From positions 310,001 to 374,000 of the forward strand of contig NZ_BLJF01000001.1 in assembly GCF_009932335.1 (NCBI RefSeq): DNA of 64,000 nt, given 5' to 3'. The position numbers and the translations under genes are program-made. The notes below the pieces were generated by a model. That model was not told the origin of the DNA, did no database searches, and saw only the letters and a program-made list of their open reading frames with translations. Source of the DNA: Pseudomonas asiatica. GTDB lineage: Bacteria > Pseudomonadota > Gammaproteobacteria > Pseudomonadales > Pseudomonadaceae. Shown here piece after piece: positions 32,065-40,322 of the stretch. Numbering within the stretch: the first letter of the stretch is position 1; each line of letters begins with the position of its first letter.

Positions 32065-32826
32065 CTACAATCCAGCCACAATCTCCTTGCCCTGCCCAGG
32101 CCGCTTCAACCACCCACAAGCCAGCAACCCCACCTCGAACAGCACCCACATCGGCACCGCCAGCATCGTCTGTGAAAACACATCCGGCGGCGTCAGGATC
32201 ATCCCCACCACAAAGCAGCCGACGATCACGTAGGGCCTGCTGCGCCGCAATGTAGCTACATCGGCCAACCCCACCCAGACCACGATAAACGTCGCCACCG
32301 GGATCTCGAACGCCAGCCCGAACGCCAGAAACAGCGCAAGGATGAAGTCCAGGTACTGGCTGATATCAGTCATCATCGCCACCCCCTCCGGTGTCACGCT
32401 GGCAAAGAAGCCGAACATCATCGGGAACACCAGGAAGAAGGCGAAGGCCATGCCGGCGTAGAACAGCACGATGCTCGATACCAGCAACGGCAGGGCAATG
32501 CGCCGTTCACGGCGGTACAGCCCCGGCGCCAGAAAGCCCCAGGCCTGGTGCAGCAGTAGTGGCATGGCGATAAACACTGCGCACATCGCAGTCAGCTTGA
32601 ACGGCGTCAGGAACGGCGAAGTGACGCTGGTGGCGATCATGCTCGCGCCTTCCGGCAAGAAGCGCCGCAACGGCTCGGAAATCAGCGTATACAGCGTCTG
32701 GGCAAAGGGGAACAGGCCGGCGAACACCAGCGCCACCAGCGCCAGGCAACGCATCAGGCGTTTGCGCAGGTCGCGCAGGTGTTCGGTCAGCGGCATGCTC
32801 GCCGCCGGGTCCATGGCAATGCTCAT
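32065..32826 (-). CDS. tatC: Sec-independent translocase subunit TatC
   Basis: This 253-residue inner-membrane protein has six hydrophobic segments. The N-terminal signature [18 protein letters not shown] (residues 11-28) and the F-E of [11 protein letters not shown] near residue 165 form the twin-arginine recognition site. It is the receptor of the Tat system, which exports folded proteins. It overlaps tatB by four bases. Its place beside T2SS genes and twin-arginine lipoproteins suggests a set dedicated to these substrates. Confidence 0.93.
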   Translation of the reverse strand: MSIAMDPAASMPLTEHLRDLRKRLMRCLALVALVFAGLFPFAQTLYTLISEPLRRFLPEGASMIATSVTSPFLTPFKLTAMCAVFIAMPLLLHQAWGFLAPGLYRRERRIALPLLVSSIVLFYAGMAFAFFLVFPMMFGFFASVTPEGVAMMTDISQYLDFILALFLAFGLAFEIPVATFIVVWVGLADVATLRRSRPYVIVGCFVVGMILTPPDVFSQTMLAVPMWVLFEVGLLACGWLKRPGQGKEIVAGL

Positions 32827-33128
32827 GAAAGGTTTTCCTTGGGGGGAGCGACCGTGGCCGCATCATTGGCCGGCTCCGCTTTCAGGCTGATGCCTTGGCG
32901 GATCTCCTGTTCCAGGCGCTGCAAAGGCGCACTGTCGAGAGTGGGTAGCTCGACAGCGGGCAGTTCGATCTCCCGCTCCACCTGCCTGCGCAAGGCGTGC
33001 ATGGCCCTGCGCGCCTGGCCCAGGCCGCGCCCGAGGGTGCGTGCAGCCACCGGCAGGCGCTCCGGGCCTAAAACCAATAGTGCGACGATGCCGACCAGCA
33101 GCAACTCGCTGAAGCCTACCTCGAACAT
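32823..33128 (-). CDS. tatB: Twin-arginine translocase subunit TatB
   Basis: This 101-residue protein has one N-terminal membrane helix ([20 protein letters not shown]) followed by the GPERLP hinge, which marks TatB rather than TatA, and an amphipathic charged tail. It pairs with TatC in substrate recognition. I chose ATG 33128, which shares one base with the tatA stop; the longer frame overlaps tatA. At 101 residues it is shorter than the housekeeping TatB of about 140-170. Confidence 0.88.
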   Translation of the reverse strand: MFEVGFSELLLVGIVALLVLGPERLPVAARTLGRGLGQARRAMHALRRQVEREIELPAVELPTLDSAPLQRLEQEIRQGISLKAEPANDAATVAPPKENLS

Positions 33129-33361
33129 CAGGGCTGACGGTCTGCTTGCGGTTGCTGCGTACCCTGACCGGTCAACGGGCACTGTTGCTGCACCTGCGTT
33201 TGCGCTGGGGGAGTGGCGTCAGTGTCACCGCCCATGGACTTGCGAAAACCCTGGATCGCCTCGCCCATATCGCTGCCCAGGCCCTTGAGGCGCTTGGTAC
33301 CAAACAGCAGGAATACGATCAGCAGTACGATCACCAGTTGCCAGATTCCAATGCCACCCAT
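33128..33361 (-). CDS. tatA: Twin-arginine translocase subunit TatA
   Basis: This 77-residue protein has a short membrane helix ([16 protein letters not shown]) followed by the [14 protein letters not shown] amphipathic helix typical of TatA, then a polar glutamine-rich tail. TatA multimers form the transport passage. AGGAG lies eight bases before the ATG. It is the first gene of tatABC, transcribed divergently from gspK. Confidence 0.92.
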   Translation of the reverse strand: MGGIGIWQLVIVLLIVFLLFGTKRLKGLGSDMGEAIQGFRKSMGGDTDATPPAQTQVQQQCPLTGQGTQQPQADRQP

Positions 33362-33414
33362 TGCGACCACTCCTGTAAGGTCATGAAAAGGAAAGACAAT
33401 CCTGCCTCGCGCAG

Positions 33415-33457
33415 ATGACGTACACATGACGAACGGTCACTGCCATCTACCTGCAAC
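33415..33457. promoter_or_regulatory. Pho-box-like repeats between tatA and gspK
   Basis: On the minus strand GTCAT occurs twice with an 11-base period (plus-strand ATGAC at 33415-33419 and 33426-33430). On the plus strand CTGCCAT (33440-33446) and CTGCAAC (33451-33457) also repeat at 11 bases. Both resemble the PhoB pattern CTGTCAT-N4-CTGTCAT, but each has two or more mismatches. Confidence 0.35.
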
Positions 33458-33506
33458 ACCGGGCGTGTTGACTGGCGTCTTTATTCGGCGACAGGGGCAG
33501 GCAAGG

Positions 33507-34472
33507 ATGGGTGGCAGGCAACAGCAGGGCGCGGCCCTGCTGATGGTGATGGTTGTGCTGGCGATGCTGGCGGCGGGCATGGCCTGGCTGGTGGAAGATG
33601 GCCGACGCCAGGTCGATGATGTGCGTCTGTTGCACCAGCGGGTGCAGGCGCGCGCGATGGAGCAGGCCGGCCTGGCCTATGCCGAGCAGGCCCTGCGTGA
33701 CCCCAGCTGGCGGCTTAGCCCACTGTTCTGGCAGGCCTTGCGCGGGCAGCCGTTGAACTACGATTTTGGCGCCGGCCAGGCGCAGTTGCGGGTGCGCGAC
33801 CAGCACACCTGTTTCAACGTCAATGCGCTGCTCGGTGCTGACGGCGAGCGTGCTGCGCGCCAGTTGCGCTACCTGCTGGGCGACGACATGGCTGCCGAGC
33901 GCCTGGTCGATGCCCTGGCCGACTGGCTGGATGCCGACAGCGATGCCCGCCTGCAGGGCGCCGAGAGCGCCCAGTACCTGCGCCAGCAACCACCACGCCT
34001 GGCTGCCAACCAGCCGATGCTCGATACCAGCGAGCTGAATCTGCTACTGGAGCCGGACGCCAGCCGCCAGGGCCGTTACCCGATGCTGTGCGCCTTGCCG
34101 CAGACCACCGGCTGGCGGCTGAATGCCAATGCCCTGGGGCTGGAGCATCTGCCGTTGCTGGAGGCGCTGTATGAAGGGCGTTATCCACGCTCGTTGCTCA
34201 GCCGCATCATCAGCGGCCGGCCGGCGTCGGGGTATGTGGATGCAACTGCGCTACGCCAGGCCCTGGGGGCGGTGGATGACGAAACCTTCGAGCGCTTGAG
34301 CGAAGGGCTGCTGCTGAACAGCGGGTATTTCCTGTTGCAGCTGTCGTTCGCGGAGGAGGGGCGGGTGATACGCAGTGAGTTCCAGGTGGAGGCGCTGGGG
34401 GTGGTGCAATGGCATGCCCGGGTACCGGCGCAGCAGGTGCGGGTGCGCAGCCGCGAGCCGATGGTGTGGTAG
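33507..34472 (+). CDS. gspK: Type II secretion minor pseudopilin GspK
   Basis: This protein of about 321 residues caps the T2SS pseudopilus tip with GspI and GspJ. After a short leader ending in Gly8 comes the prepilin helix AALLMVMVVLAMLAAGMAWL. As in the family, the usual Glu5 is missing. The large globular part contains CFNVNALL and DWLDADSDA, matching the GspK calcium-binding and alpha-helical domains. The start at 33507 is chosen so that the leader is short; the frame is open 27 codons upstream. The gene stands apart from the gspC-N cluster by about 4 kb. Confidence 0.85.
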   Translation: MGGRQQQGAALLMVMVVLAMLAAGMAWLVEDGRRQVDDVRLLHQRVQARAMEQAGLAYAEQALRDPSWRLSPLFWQALRGQPLNYDFGAGQAQLRVRDQHTCFNVNALLGADGERAARQLRYLLGDDMAAERLVDALADWLDADSDARLQGAESAQYLRQQPPRLAANQPMLDTSELNLLLEPDASRQGRYPMLCALPQTTGWRLNANALGLEHLPLLEALYEGRYPRSLLSRIISGRPASGYVDATALRQALGAVDDETFERLSEGLLLNSGYFLLQLSFAEEGRVIRSEFQVEALGVVQWHARVPAQQVRVRSREPMVW

Positions 34473-34484
34473 GGCTTGAGATTG

Positions 34485-34588
34485 CCGGGGCTGCTTTGCA
34501 GCCCATCGCGACACAAGGCCGCTCCTACAGGGGAATGCGATCCCTTGTAGGAGCGGCCTTGTGTCGCGATAGGGCCGCAAAGCGGCCC
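34485..34588. repeat. REP module, copy 1 (Rhs island left edge)
   Basis: This 104-base element contains two facing stems (CCGGGGCTGCTTTGCAGCCC and GGGCCGCAAAGCGGCCCC outside; CGACACAAGGCCGCTCCTAC and its inverse inside). It is identical to 35853-35958 apart from one or two inserted bases. It follows the gspK stop and may terminate gspK. Confidence 0.9.
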
Positions 34589-34602
34589 CTATGCCCAGAA
34601 CG

Positions 34603-34676
34603 GTCAGACAGTCCCAATCTCGCCGCCATCAGTACGCTGGATCACCACAGTCACAGCCTGAAGCCTTTCCGTGGCC
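34603..34676 (-). pseudogene. Relic of the 3' end of a DUF839/PhoX-like gene
   Basis: Read on the minus strand, these bases encode AVTVVIQRTDGGEIGTV and a stop, matching the last residues AATVVIQRIDGGEIGTA of the intact neighbour at 35973. The nucleotide match is about 80%, so it is an old or foreign copy. With the adjoining REP it forms a duplicated unit flanking the Rhs gene. The rest of the gap (34677-34814) holds no convincing gene. A 66-codon plus-strand frame (34678-34878) starts there but overlaps the Rhs end and lacks a ribosome site. Confidence 0.8.
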
Positions 34677-34814
34677 CATGTCGCGGAACTATTTTTCGCT
34701 GAGCAATACATCCTTGGAAGAGGCGCGTCACAAGACCACGGCGCTGCTCCAATTTGCTCGACAGCACCCTTGGATTGCAAAAGCTAATTCAATGGCGGTT
34801 GAAGCATTATGGTG

Positions 34815-35714
34815 CTATCGGAAATATACATTTCGAATGGCTGATGCAGTATCACTGATTAGGCGTCTATCGAGATAAGCTAGAGTTCCGAGCTCGGCGG
34901 TTACAGCGAGAGCCGTATTGGGTTCGCCAAAAATACTATTCGTTACACGGTCGGTAGTATAGGCCACTGCAAGTCCAGCGGCTGCATGGTTTAACTGTCT
35001 GACGGCCGCATTAGACAATGGTTCTAGTACTGTGGCACTATTAATGACTCTGTTTCCTATTCTCGCGGCAAACTCGATGTCACGGATATTTAGTGAAACG
35101 TGAAATGAATCCGGTGATGGTGCTTGTTCAGTGGTATGAATTCTTATATTAACGTTGGGGCTTTGTAAGGTTTGGTTTCCGGTGCGTAACTGTGGTCTAT
35201 CTACAGAATATGTTGGAAGCTTACCGGCCAGCCAATTTACTCCCCGCTTCAACCATTGCCACCATTGTCCATTTGGGTCATGCCGATTGATGGGGTCGTT
35301 CTGGCAATAGCTGTATCCATTAGGTCCACCTTTACGGAACGGAGATTGATTATCACTCTGGAGAAATCGTCTTGATCTGGGACTATAGAATCGGCGTCCA
35401 TTGCCAAGTGCATAACATTGCAGCATTGTATCGAGTCGCTGCCCGCTGAATGCGACAAGATGTGCTAATGGAGTTGTTTGGAGAAATCCATAGGGCGAAT
35501 AGTTTTGTGGCAAACCTTCTGGAATACTGCGCAAAGCAGTGTTTGCATTGTCGGATTGCAGAATTTGGCTGGCTTTTTTCGAGATGTCTAGTTCCGCTAG
35601 TGTAATGCCATTGGCCCACAATAGGCGACGTGGGCTGTCACTTGCTTCACAAGTCAATTGGTTATCTTGGAAAAAGAATTTTTTCTGTTTTGATTGGGGC
35701 GTTGCTGAACGCAT
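34815..35714 (-). CDS. Orphan Rhs tail with RHS core signature and unknown C-terminal domain
   Basis: This 299-residue protein is not a full Rhs (usually over 1,200). Residues 1-85 resemble the short stand-alone Rhs proteins of P. putida. The RHS core signature lies at about 90-150 (YALGNGRRFYSPRSRRFLQS, then GPNGYSYCQNDPINRHDPNG). After the DPNG motif comes a C-terminal domain of about 150 residues that I do not recognise, the position of the variable toxin in Rhs proteins. The base composition is clearly lower in G+C than the flanking genes. No immunity gene follows on the same strand. Confidence 0.8.
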   Translation of the reverse strand: MRSATPQSKQKKFFFQDNQLTCEASDSPRRLLWANGITLAELDISKKASQILQSDNANTALRSIPEGLPQNYSPYGFLQTTPLAHLVAFSGQRLDTMLQCYALGNGRRFYSPRSRRFLQSDNQSPFRKGGPNGYSYCQNDPINRHDPNGQWWQWLKRGVNWLAGKLPTYSVDRPQLRTGNQTLQSPNVNIRIHTTEQAPSPDSFHVSLNIRDIEFAARIGNRVINSATVLEPLSNAAVRQLNHAAAGLAVAYTTDRVTNSIFGEPNTALAVTAELGTLAYLDRRLISDTASAIRNVYFR

Positions 35715-35852
35715 GTGTGTGTTCCAAAGGGTTACAAGTGGTAAAAGTATTTTTCACAAGCTTGCGGATGTCTACTGGCAGATTTATCAGGTGGTTTGAA
35801 TACACTGCTACTGGGCATGCGGTCCCGAGTAGAAATGTAACGGATGATTTTT

Positions 35853-35958
35853 CCGGGGCTGCTTTGCAGCCCATCGCGACACAAGGCCGCTCCTACAGGG
35901 GAATGCGATCCCTTGTAGGAGCGGCCTTGTGTCGCGATAGGGCCGCAAAAGCGGCCCC
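35853..35958. repeat. REP module, copy 2 (Rhs island right edge)
   Basis: It is the counterpart of 34485-34588, with one extra A in the GGGCCGCAAA run. It lies directly downstream of the intact DUF839 gene, whose 3' end is also duplicated on the other side of the island. Confidence 0.9.
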
Positions 35959-35972
35959 CGTGCGCAGATCAA

Positions 35973-38033
35973 TCAGGCGGTGCCGATCTCCCCGCCATCG
36001 ATACGCTGGATCACCACCGTCGCAGCCCGCGGCCTTACCGTGGCACCTGCCGGGGTGGCATCGGTGGCCTTGTCGGTATACGGCCAGTTCTCCGGGTGCT
36101 GGATGTTGACGAACAGCGTCTTGTTGTCCGGGGTAAAGGTAATGCCGGTCACCTCGCAGCCATTCGGCCCGACGAAGAAGCGGCGCAGGTCCACCTGGTT
36201 CTGCGCGTTCACCGGCACCTGCTTGCCACTGGCATCCACCAGATTGGTGGGGATCACTGCCAGCAGCTGGTCGTTGGTGTAGTCGGTCACGGTGCTCTCG
36301 CCGTTGTCGGTCTCGAACCACAACACGCCACGGCTATCGAAACTCATGCCGTCCGGGCTGGCGAACTGGTTCAGTTCGGTCAGGCCGGAGCGGTTGATGT
36401 CGGCCGTACCGGCAGCGTTGGCGCCGAACACGAAGATGTCCCAGGTGAAGCTCAGCTGGTCGTCGCTGTCGTGCCAGCGGATGATGTGGCCGTGACGGTT
36501 CGGGCCGCGCGGGTTGGCTGCATCGACCTTCTCCGGGGTGCGCGCGCTGTTGTTGGTCAGGGTCAGGTACACGTCGCCGTTCAGCGGGTTGACCGTGGTC
36601 CATTCCGGGCGGTCCATCGGCGTTGCGCCCACCGCATCGCCAGCACCACGGGTGTTGAGGATGATGCCCGGCAGGTCGCCATACAGCGCACCCAAGGTGC
36701 TGCCGCCAGTGGTCGCAGTGCCCACGTCCAGCAGCAGCCATACGCCAGTGCCGTCGGCATTGAAGCGTGCCACGTACAGCTTGCCCTGGTCGAGGTACTT
36801 GGCGCCGGTGGCCAGGCGGTCGGCGGGGTTGGCGTCGGCGGCGTCCCACACAGCGGTGGACACCCACTTGTACAGGTACTCGTTGTTCGAATCGTCGCCC
36901 ATGTACCACACCAGCGGTTTGCCCGCGACCGCCAGGCCCGGGCAGCAACCTTCGTGGCGGAAACGGCCCAGCGCGGTGCGCTTGGTGGCCAGTGTGGCGC
37001 TGTTGTACGGATCGATCTCGACGATGTAGCCGTAGGTGCTGGCTTCGTTGCGGTAGTCGTCGGTGGCGCTGGCGCCTTTGACGGTGACGTCGAAACGAGC
37101 GAATTCGTCGGCCACTTCGCTGCTGTCACCGGCTGCGGTTTCCCACTTGTACTGGCCGCTGGAGGTGCCCACGCCAATGCGGCGCTGGTCTTCAGGGCGG
37201 GTACCTTTGTTGACGAAGATGCCTGGCCAGTTCTCTTCACAGGTCAAGTAGGTACCCCAGGGGGTGTAGCCGTTGCCGCAGTTGTTGTTGGTGCCGCGGC
37301 AGTGGGTGCCGTCCGGCGAATACTTGGTCTTCACGTGATCAGTGCCGCGCAGGGGGCCGGTTATTTCCATGCGCGAGGCGGTAGTGAAACGGCGGTTGAG
37401 CGGGTCGTTGTCGACCACCTGCCAGCGGCCGCCGATTTTCTGCAGGCGCACCACGCCGGCACCATGGGCGTTGATTTCCTTGCGCACTTCCTCGACCGGG
37501 CGCTTGCCGTTCACATCGGTGGTCGGGCCGGCCGGGTGCAGGGCGGCGGTGTCGATGTACTCGAAGTTGATCGCCAGCAGGCCGTCTTCGGAGCTGCCGT
37601 TGATGGGGAAGAAGTGCATGCCGTCATGGTGCATGCCCATGGCGTTGGCCTGGTCGGTCGAGGTGTTGCTGCCGTCGGATTTCCACGGGTTGCCGTTGCT
37701 GTTGATCGGCGTGCCCCAGGGCGCCAGCACATAGGCGCTGTAACCGGCGGCTACCACGCAGGCGTCGGTGCGCGAGCCCGGAATGGACTGGAAGCCCAGT
37801 GCCAGTTTCGGCACTTCCGGCTCAGTCACGGGTGGCTCGGTGACCGGATCATCGTGATCGGAACCACCACCGTCGAAGCAGCCTGTCAGGCCGGTACCGG
37901 CAATCATAGCGATGGCGGCGCCCAGGCTGCCACGCATCACGCTGCGGCGGCTCAGGTAGGCGTCCATAACGCTGGCCATCGGCAGGTTGCCGCTTTGGTT
38001 CCGGTCCAGGTTGTCGCCGGTATCTCGACTCAT
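35973..38033 (-). CDS. PhoX/DUF839-family Tat lipoprotein, probable phosphatase
   Basis: This 686-residue protein has a twin-arginine motif (YLSRRSVMRG, Arg29-Arg30) followed by a lipobox (LTGC, Cys52), so it should be a Tat-exported lipoprotein. The body is a DUF839 beta-propeller-type domain, the family of the Ca/Fe-dependent alkaline phosphatase PhoX, with YGYIVEIDPY, FRHEGCCPGLAVAGKPLVWY and SPDGMSFDSRGVLWFETDNG. PhoX-type enzymes release phosphate from organic esters. ATG 38033 has AAGGA seven bases upstream. It is divergent from another Tat lipoprotein gene with a Pho-box-like sequence between. P. putida Xcp is known to secrete Uxp phosphatases; this may be one. Confidence 0.85.
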   Translation of the reverse strand: MSRDTGDNLDRNQSGNLPMASVMDAYLSRRSVMRGSLGAAIAMIAGTGLTGCFDGGGSDHDDPVTEPPVTEPEVPKLALGFQSIPGSRTDACVVAAGYSAYVLAPWGTPINSNGNPWKSDGSNTSTDQANAMGMHHDGMHFFPINGSSEDGLLAINFEYIDTAALHPAGPTTDVNGKRPVEEVRKEINAHGAGVVRLQKIGGRWQVVDNDPLNRRFTTASRMEITGPLRGTDHVKTKYSPDGTHCRGTNNNCGNGYTPWGTYLTCEENWPGIFVNKGTRPEDQRRIGVGTSSGQYKWETAAGDSSEVADEFARFDVTVKGASATDDYRNEASTYGYIVEIDPYNSATLATKRTALGRFRHEGCCPGLAVAGKPLVWYMGDDSNNEYLYKWVSTAVWDAADANPADRLATGAKYLDQGKLYVARFNADGTGVWLLLDVGTATTGGSTLGALYGDLPGIILNTRGAGDAVGATPMDRPEWTTVNPLNGDVYLTLTNNSARTPEKVDAANPRGPNRHGHIIRWHDSDDQLSFTWDIFVFGANAAGTADINRSGLTELNQFASPDGMSFDSRGVLWFETDNGESTVTDYTNDQLLAVIPTNLVDASGKQVPVNAQNQVDLRRFFVGPNGCEVTGITFTPDNKTLFVNIQHPENWPYTDKATDATPAGATVRPRAATVVIQRIDGGEIGTA

Positions 38034-38171
38034 CAGGGTGTCCTTATGTTGGCTGAGTTGGAGGAACCGCGACTTTAGTGCGCAAATATGATGATTCATT
38101 GGCAGAAATGTTAAAGGGGTTTTAAAACAACTCGCTCTTAGAAGCGTGCTCTACAGATCAATTTGGAATGG

Positions 38172-38200
38172 CTGTCGGATTTCTGCCATCAAACTGTAAT
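38172..38200. promoter_or_regulatory. Candidate Pho box (three 11-bp-phased repeats)
   Basis: CTGTCGG (38172-38178), CTGCCAT (38183-38189) and CTGTAAT (38194-38200) repeat exactly every 11 bases, as the PhoB consensus CTGTCAT-N4-CTGTCAT requires. Nine of the ten remaining gaps to consensus are single-base changes spread over the copies. It lies between two divergent Tat-lipoprotein genes. Confidence 0.6.
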
Positions 38201-38256
38201 GCCAACGCCGCAACATCCGGGGCCCTGAATGAACATGGATAAGGATGGCGGGTTCG

Positions 38257-39897
38257 ATGGCAAGCAGTGTGCACAGGCGCGAAGTGATCAGCTGGATGGG
38301 TATCGGTGCCTTGGCACCGTTGCTCGGCGCCTGCTCCGCCCTTCCTGGGCAGCAGGGCGGCAATGCCAGCTTCGACCTGCTGTACGTGGCCGACACCCTC
38401 GATGCCCGCCAGCCTGGCCAGGCCGTGGTGCCGGCCACCCGCCTTGGGCCGGTCAGCCACCTGGGCCGCGCCCCATGGATGACCGGCAGCAGTGCCAGCA
38501 TCGCCTACCCGCAACTGGCACCATTGCTCGATGCCAGCCAGGCTGCATCTGCCCAGCTGGGCGGCTATGCGGTGCTGGCGGCGTTGCTCGAGCAACTGCG
38601 CGGCGAGGCTGGGGCGGGCAACAGCCTGACCCTGGAAAACGGCCAGGGCTGGAATGGCAGTGGCCTGGCCTACCTGACCCAGGGCGAAAGCGGCCTGCAG
38701 GGCAGCCAGCTGCTGGGCAGCGAAGCGCGGGTCAGCAGTGACGAGCGCGTGCTGTGGCCACAGCGCAGCCCGGCGCTGTATCGCCAGGCTGGCACCGTTA
38801 CCCTGGGCGCCGGGCTGGCAGACACACAACGCCGGGCTTTGGGCCTGGAAGCCTTGCGCGTCTTCGAACGTGGCGGTGCACGTATTGCTGTGGTCGGCGT
38901 GACCGACCCCTACGCCCAGGACCAGAAAGCCTCTCTTAAACAGTGGTACCAATCATTGCAGCCGGTGTTCGAACAGGCGCGGCGCGATGCTGACCTGGTG
39001 GTAGCCATGGCCGATGTCGGTACCGGGCCGGGCCTGTGGCTGGCCGAGCGGGTGCCGCAGATCGACGTGTTGCTGTGCGCCCGCGGCCAGGACCTGTGGC
39101 CGGCGCCGGTCGAGGTTAGCCAGGCCAGCGGCCGCCGCGTGCCGGTGCTGTTCGCCGGTTGCCGGGGCAGCGGCACCTTCCGCCTGCGCTGCCAGCGCGT
39201 GGCCGGGCTGTGGCAGTTCGACGGGCGTTTCTTCCCAGCCTTTGAGCACCAGCTGGCACCCGCCGCGCAGCAGCGTATCGGGGCATTGCAGGCAGAATTG
39301 CGCCAGCAGCGCGCCGGCCACGCAGCCTGGCTCGACCAACCGCTGGCCCGCGCACCCCAGGCGCTGTGGCGCCGCGATACCCGAGGCGGCAGCTGGGACC
39401 GCCTGCTGCATCAGGCCCTGGCCGACGACAGCAGCATGCCGGTGTTGCTGCCGGGCCTGCGTTACGACTATCCGCTGCCCGCCGGGGCGGCCATTACCCG
39501 CGAACACCTGATCAGCCTCACCGGTGGCTACCCGGCACCGGTGGTCGAAGCTCCGGCCCGGCAGGTCGAACAAGTGCTGGAAAACGCCGCGGAGCAACTG
39601 TTCGGCGACCCGCTGCTGCTGGACAACAGCCAGGACCTGCCGCGCTGGCAGGGCCAGGCCTGGCGTGTCAGCTACAGCCCGCAAGGCAAGCGCATCAGTG
39701 GCCTGGAGCCGGTGCAGGGCCTTTGCCGCACCTTTGGCCTGCAATTCGAAACCCAGGCCGGCGAGCCGCTGTGGCAACGGGTCGAAGCCTGGCTCGCCCG
39801 CCAGGCAAGCGACTGGCAACTGGCGCCGCTGCAACTGCCCGAAGTGCGCTACGTGCAGGGGCACCCGGGCTGGCACCCAAGGCAACTGGCCTCGTGA
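38257..39897 (+). CDS. SoxB/5'-nucleotidase-fold Tat lipoprotein with degenerate metal site
   Basis: This 546-residue protein has a twin-arginine motif (Arg7-Arg8), a hydrophobic stretch and lipobox LLGAC (Cys26). Its order of segments follows SoxB and 5'-nucleotidases: an N-terminal metallophosphoesterase domain, then a 5'-nucleotidase C-terminal domain (REHLISLTGGYPAPVVEAPA). The metal ligands are lost: the D-x-H position reads ADTLDA, the SHxG position reads MADVG and the GGHTHD position reads CARGQD. A phosphatase or thiosulfohydrolase activity is therefore doubtful. ATG 38257 is chosen (AAGGA 11 bases upstream); ATG 38245 is also possible. It overlaps gspC by one base, so it heads the T2SS operon. 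Confidence 0.75.
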   Translation: MASSVHRREVISWMGIGALAPLLGACSALPGQQGGNASFDLLYVADTLDARQPGQAVVPATRLGPVSHLGRAPWMTGSSASIAYPQLAPLLDASQAASAQLGGYAVLAALLEQLRGEAGAGNSLTLENGQGWNGSGLAYLTQGESGLQGSQLLGSEARVSSDERVLWPQRSPALYRQAGTVTLGAGLADTQRRALGLEALRVFERGGARIAVVGVTDPYAQDQKASLKQWYQSLQPVFEQARRDADLVVAMADVGTGPGLWLAERVPQIDVLLCARGQDLWPAPVEVSQASGRRVPVLFAGCRGSGTFRLRCQRVAGLWQFDGRFFPAFEHQLAPAAQQRIGALQAELRQQRAGHAAWLDQPLARAPQALWRRDTRGGSWDRLLHQALADDSSMPVLLPGLRYDYPLPAGAAITREHLISLTGGYPAPVVEAPARQVEQVLENAAEQLFGDPLLLDNSQDLPRWQGQAWRVSYSPQGKRISGLEPVQGLCRTFGLQFETQAGEPLWQRVEAWLARQASDWQLAPLQLPEVRYVQGHPGWHPRQLAS

Positions 39898-40319
39898 TGC
39901 TCGCCTCGCGCCTGCTGACTGGCGCTGGCCTGACCCTGGTCGGCTGGCTGGCGGCCCAGTGCGTGCTGCAGCTGGGCCGCCAGCCGCAACCGGCCACTGC
40001 GCCCGCCGCGCCCGACAAGCCGCTGCCTGGCTTGATGGTCGGCCATTGGCAGGTACCCGTCAACGACGGTGCCATCGCCATCACCCGCCTGCCGTTGCAA
40101 TACCTGGGTGGCCTCAAGGCCCAGCCGCTGGCCTCCAGCGTGGTGGTGCTGCGCTATGGCGAACAGGTGCGCACCTTGGCCCGCGGCCAGCGCCTGGCGC
40201 CAGGGATCGTGCTGCAGGACATCGACAGCGATGGCCTGATTTTCAACAACCAGGGGCGGCGTGAACGCCTGCCCTGGCCGCCACGCCCCGCCGTGACCGG
40301 CTTCAAGCGGCAAGGATGA
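39897..40319 (+). CDS. gspC: Type II secretion inner-membrane protein GspC
   Basis: This 140-residue protein has one N-terminal membrane segment (about residues 5-25) and a periplasmic HR domain (about 55-125; LPLQYLGGLKAQPLASSVVV and the DIDSDGLIFNNQGRRERL strand) that contacts the secretin. It ends after the HR domain and so lacks the PDZ or coiled-coil part of longer GspC/XcpP proteins. The ATG shares one base with the stop of the upstream lipoprotein gene. The identity is supported by gspD beginning four bases later. Confidence 0.85.
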   Translation: MLASRLLTGAGLTLVGWLAAQCVLQLGRQPQPATAPAAPDKPLPGLMVGHWQVPVNDGAIAITRLPLQYLGGLKAQPLASSVVVLRYGEQVRTLARGQRLAPGIVLQDIDSDGLIFNNQGRRERLPWPPRPAVTGFKRQG

Positions 40320-40322
40320 ACG

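Noticed and set aside
36096..38078. 660-codon plus-strand frame opposite the DUF839 gene
   Set aside because: The minus-strand product has a Tat signal, lipobox and PhoX-like motifs; the plus-strand product has none.
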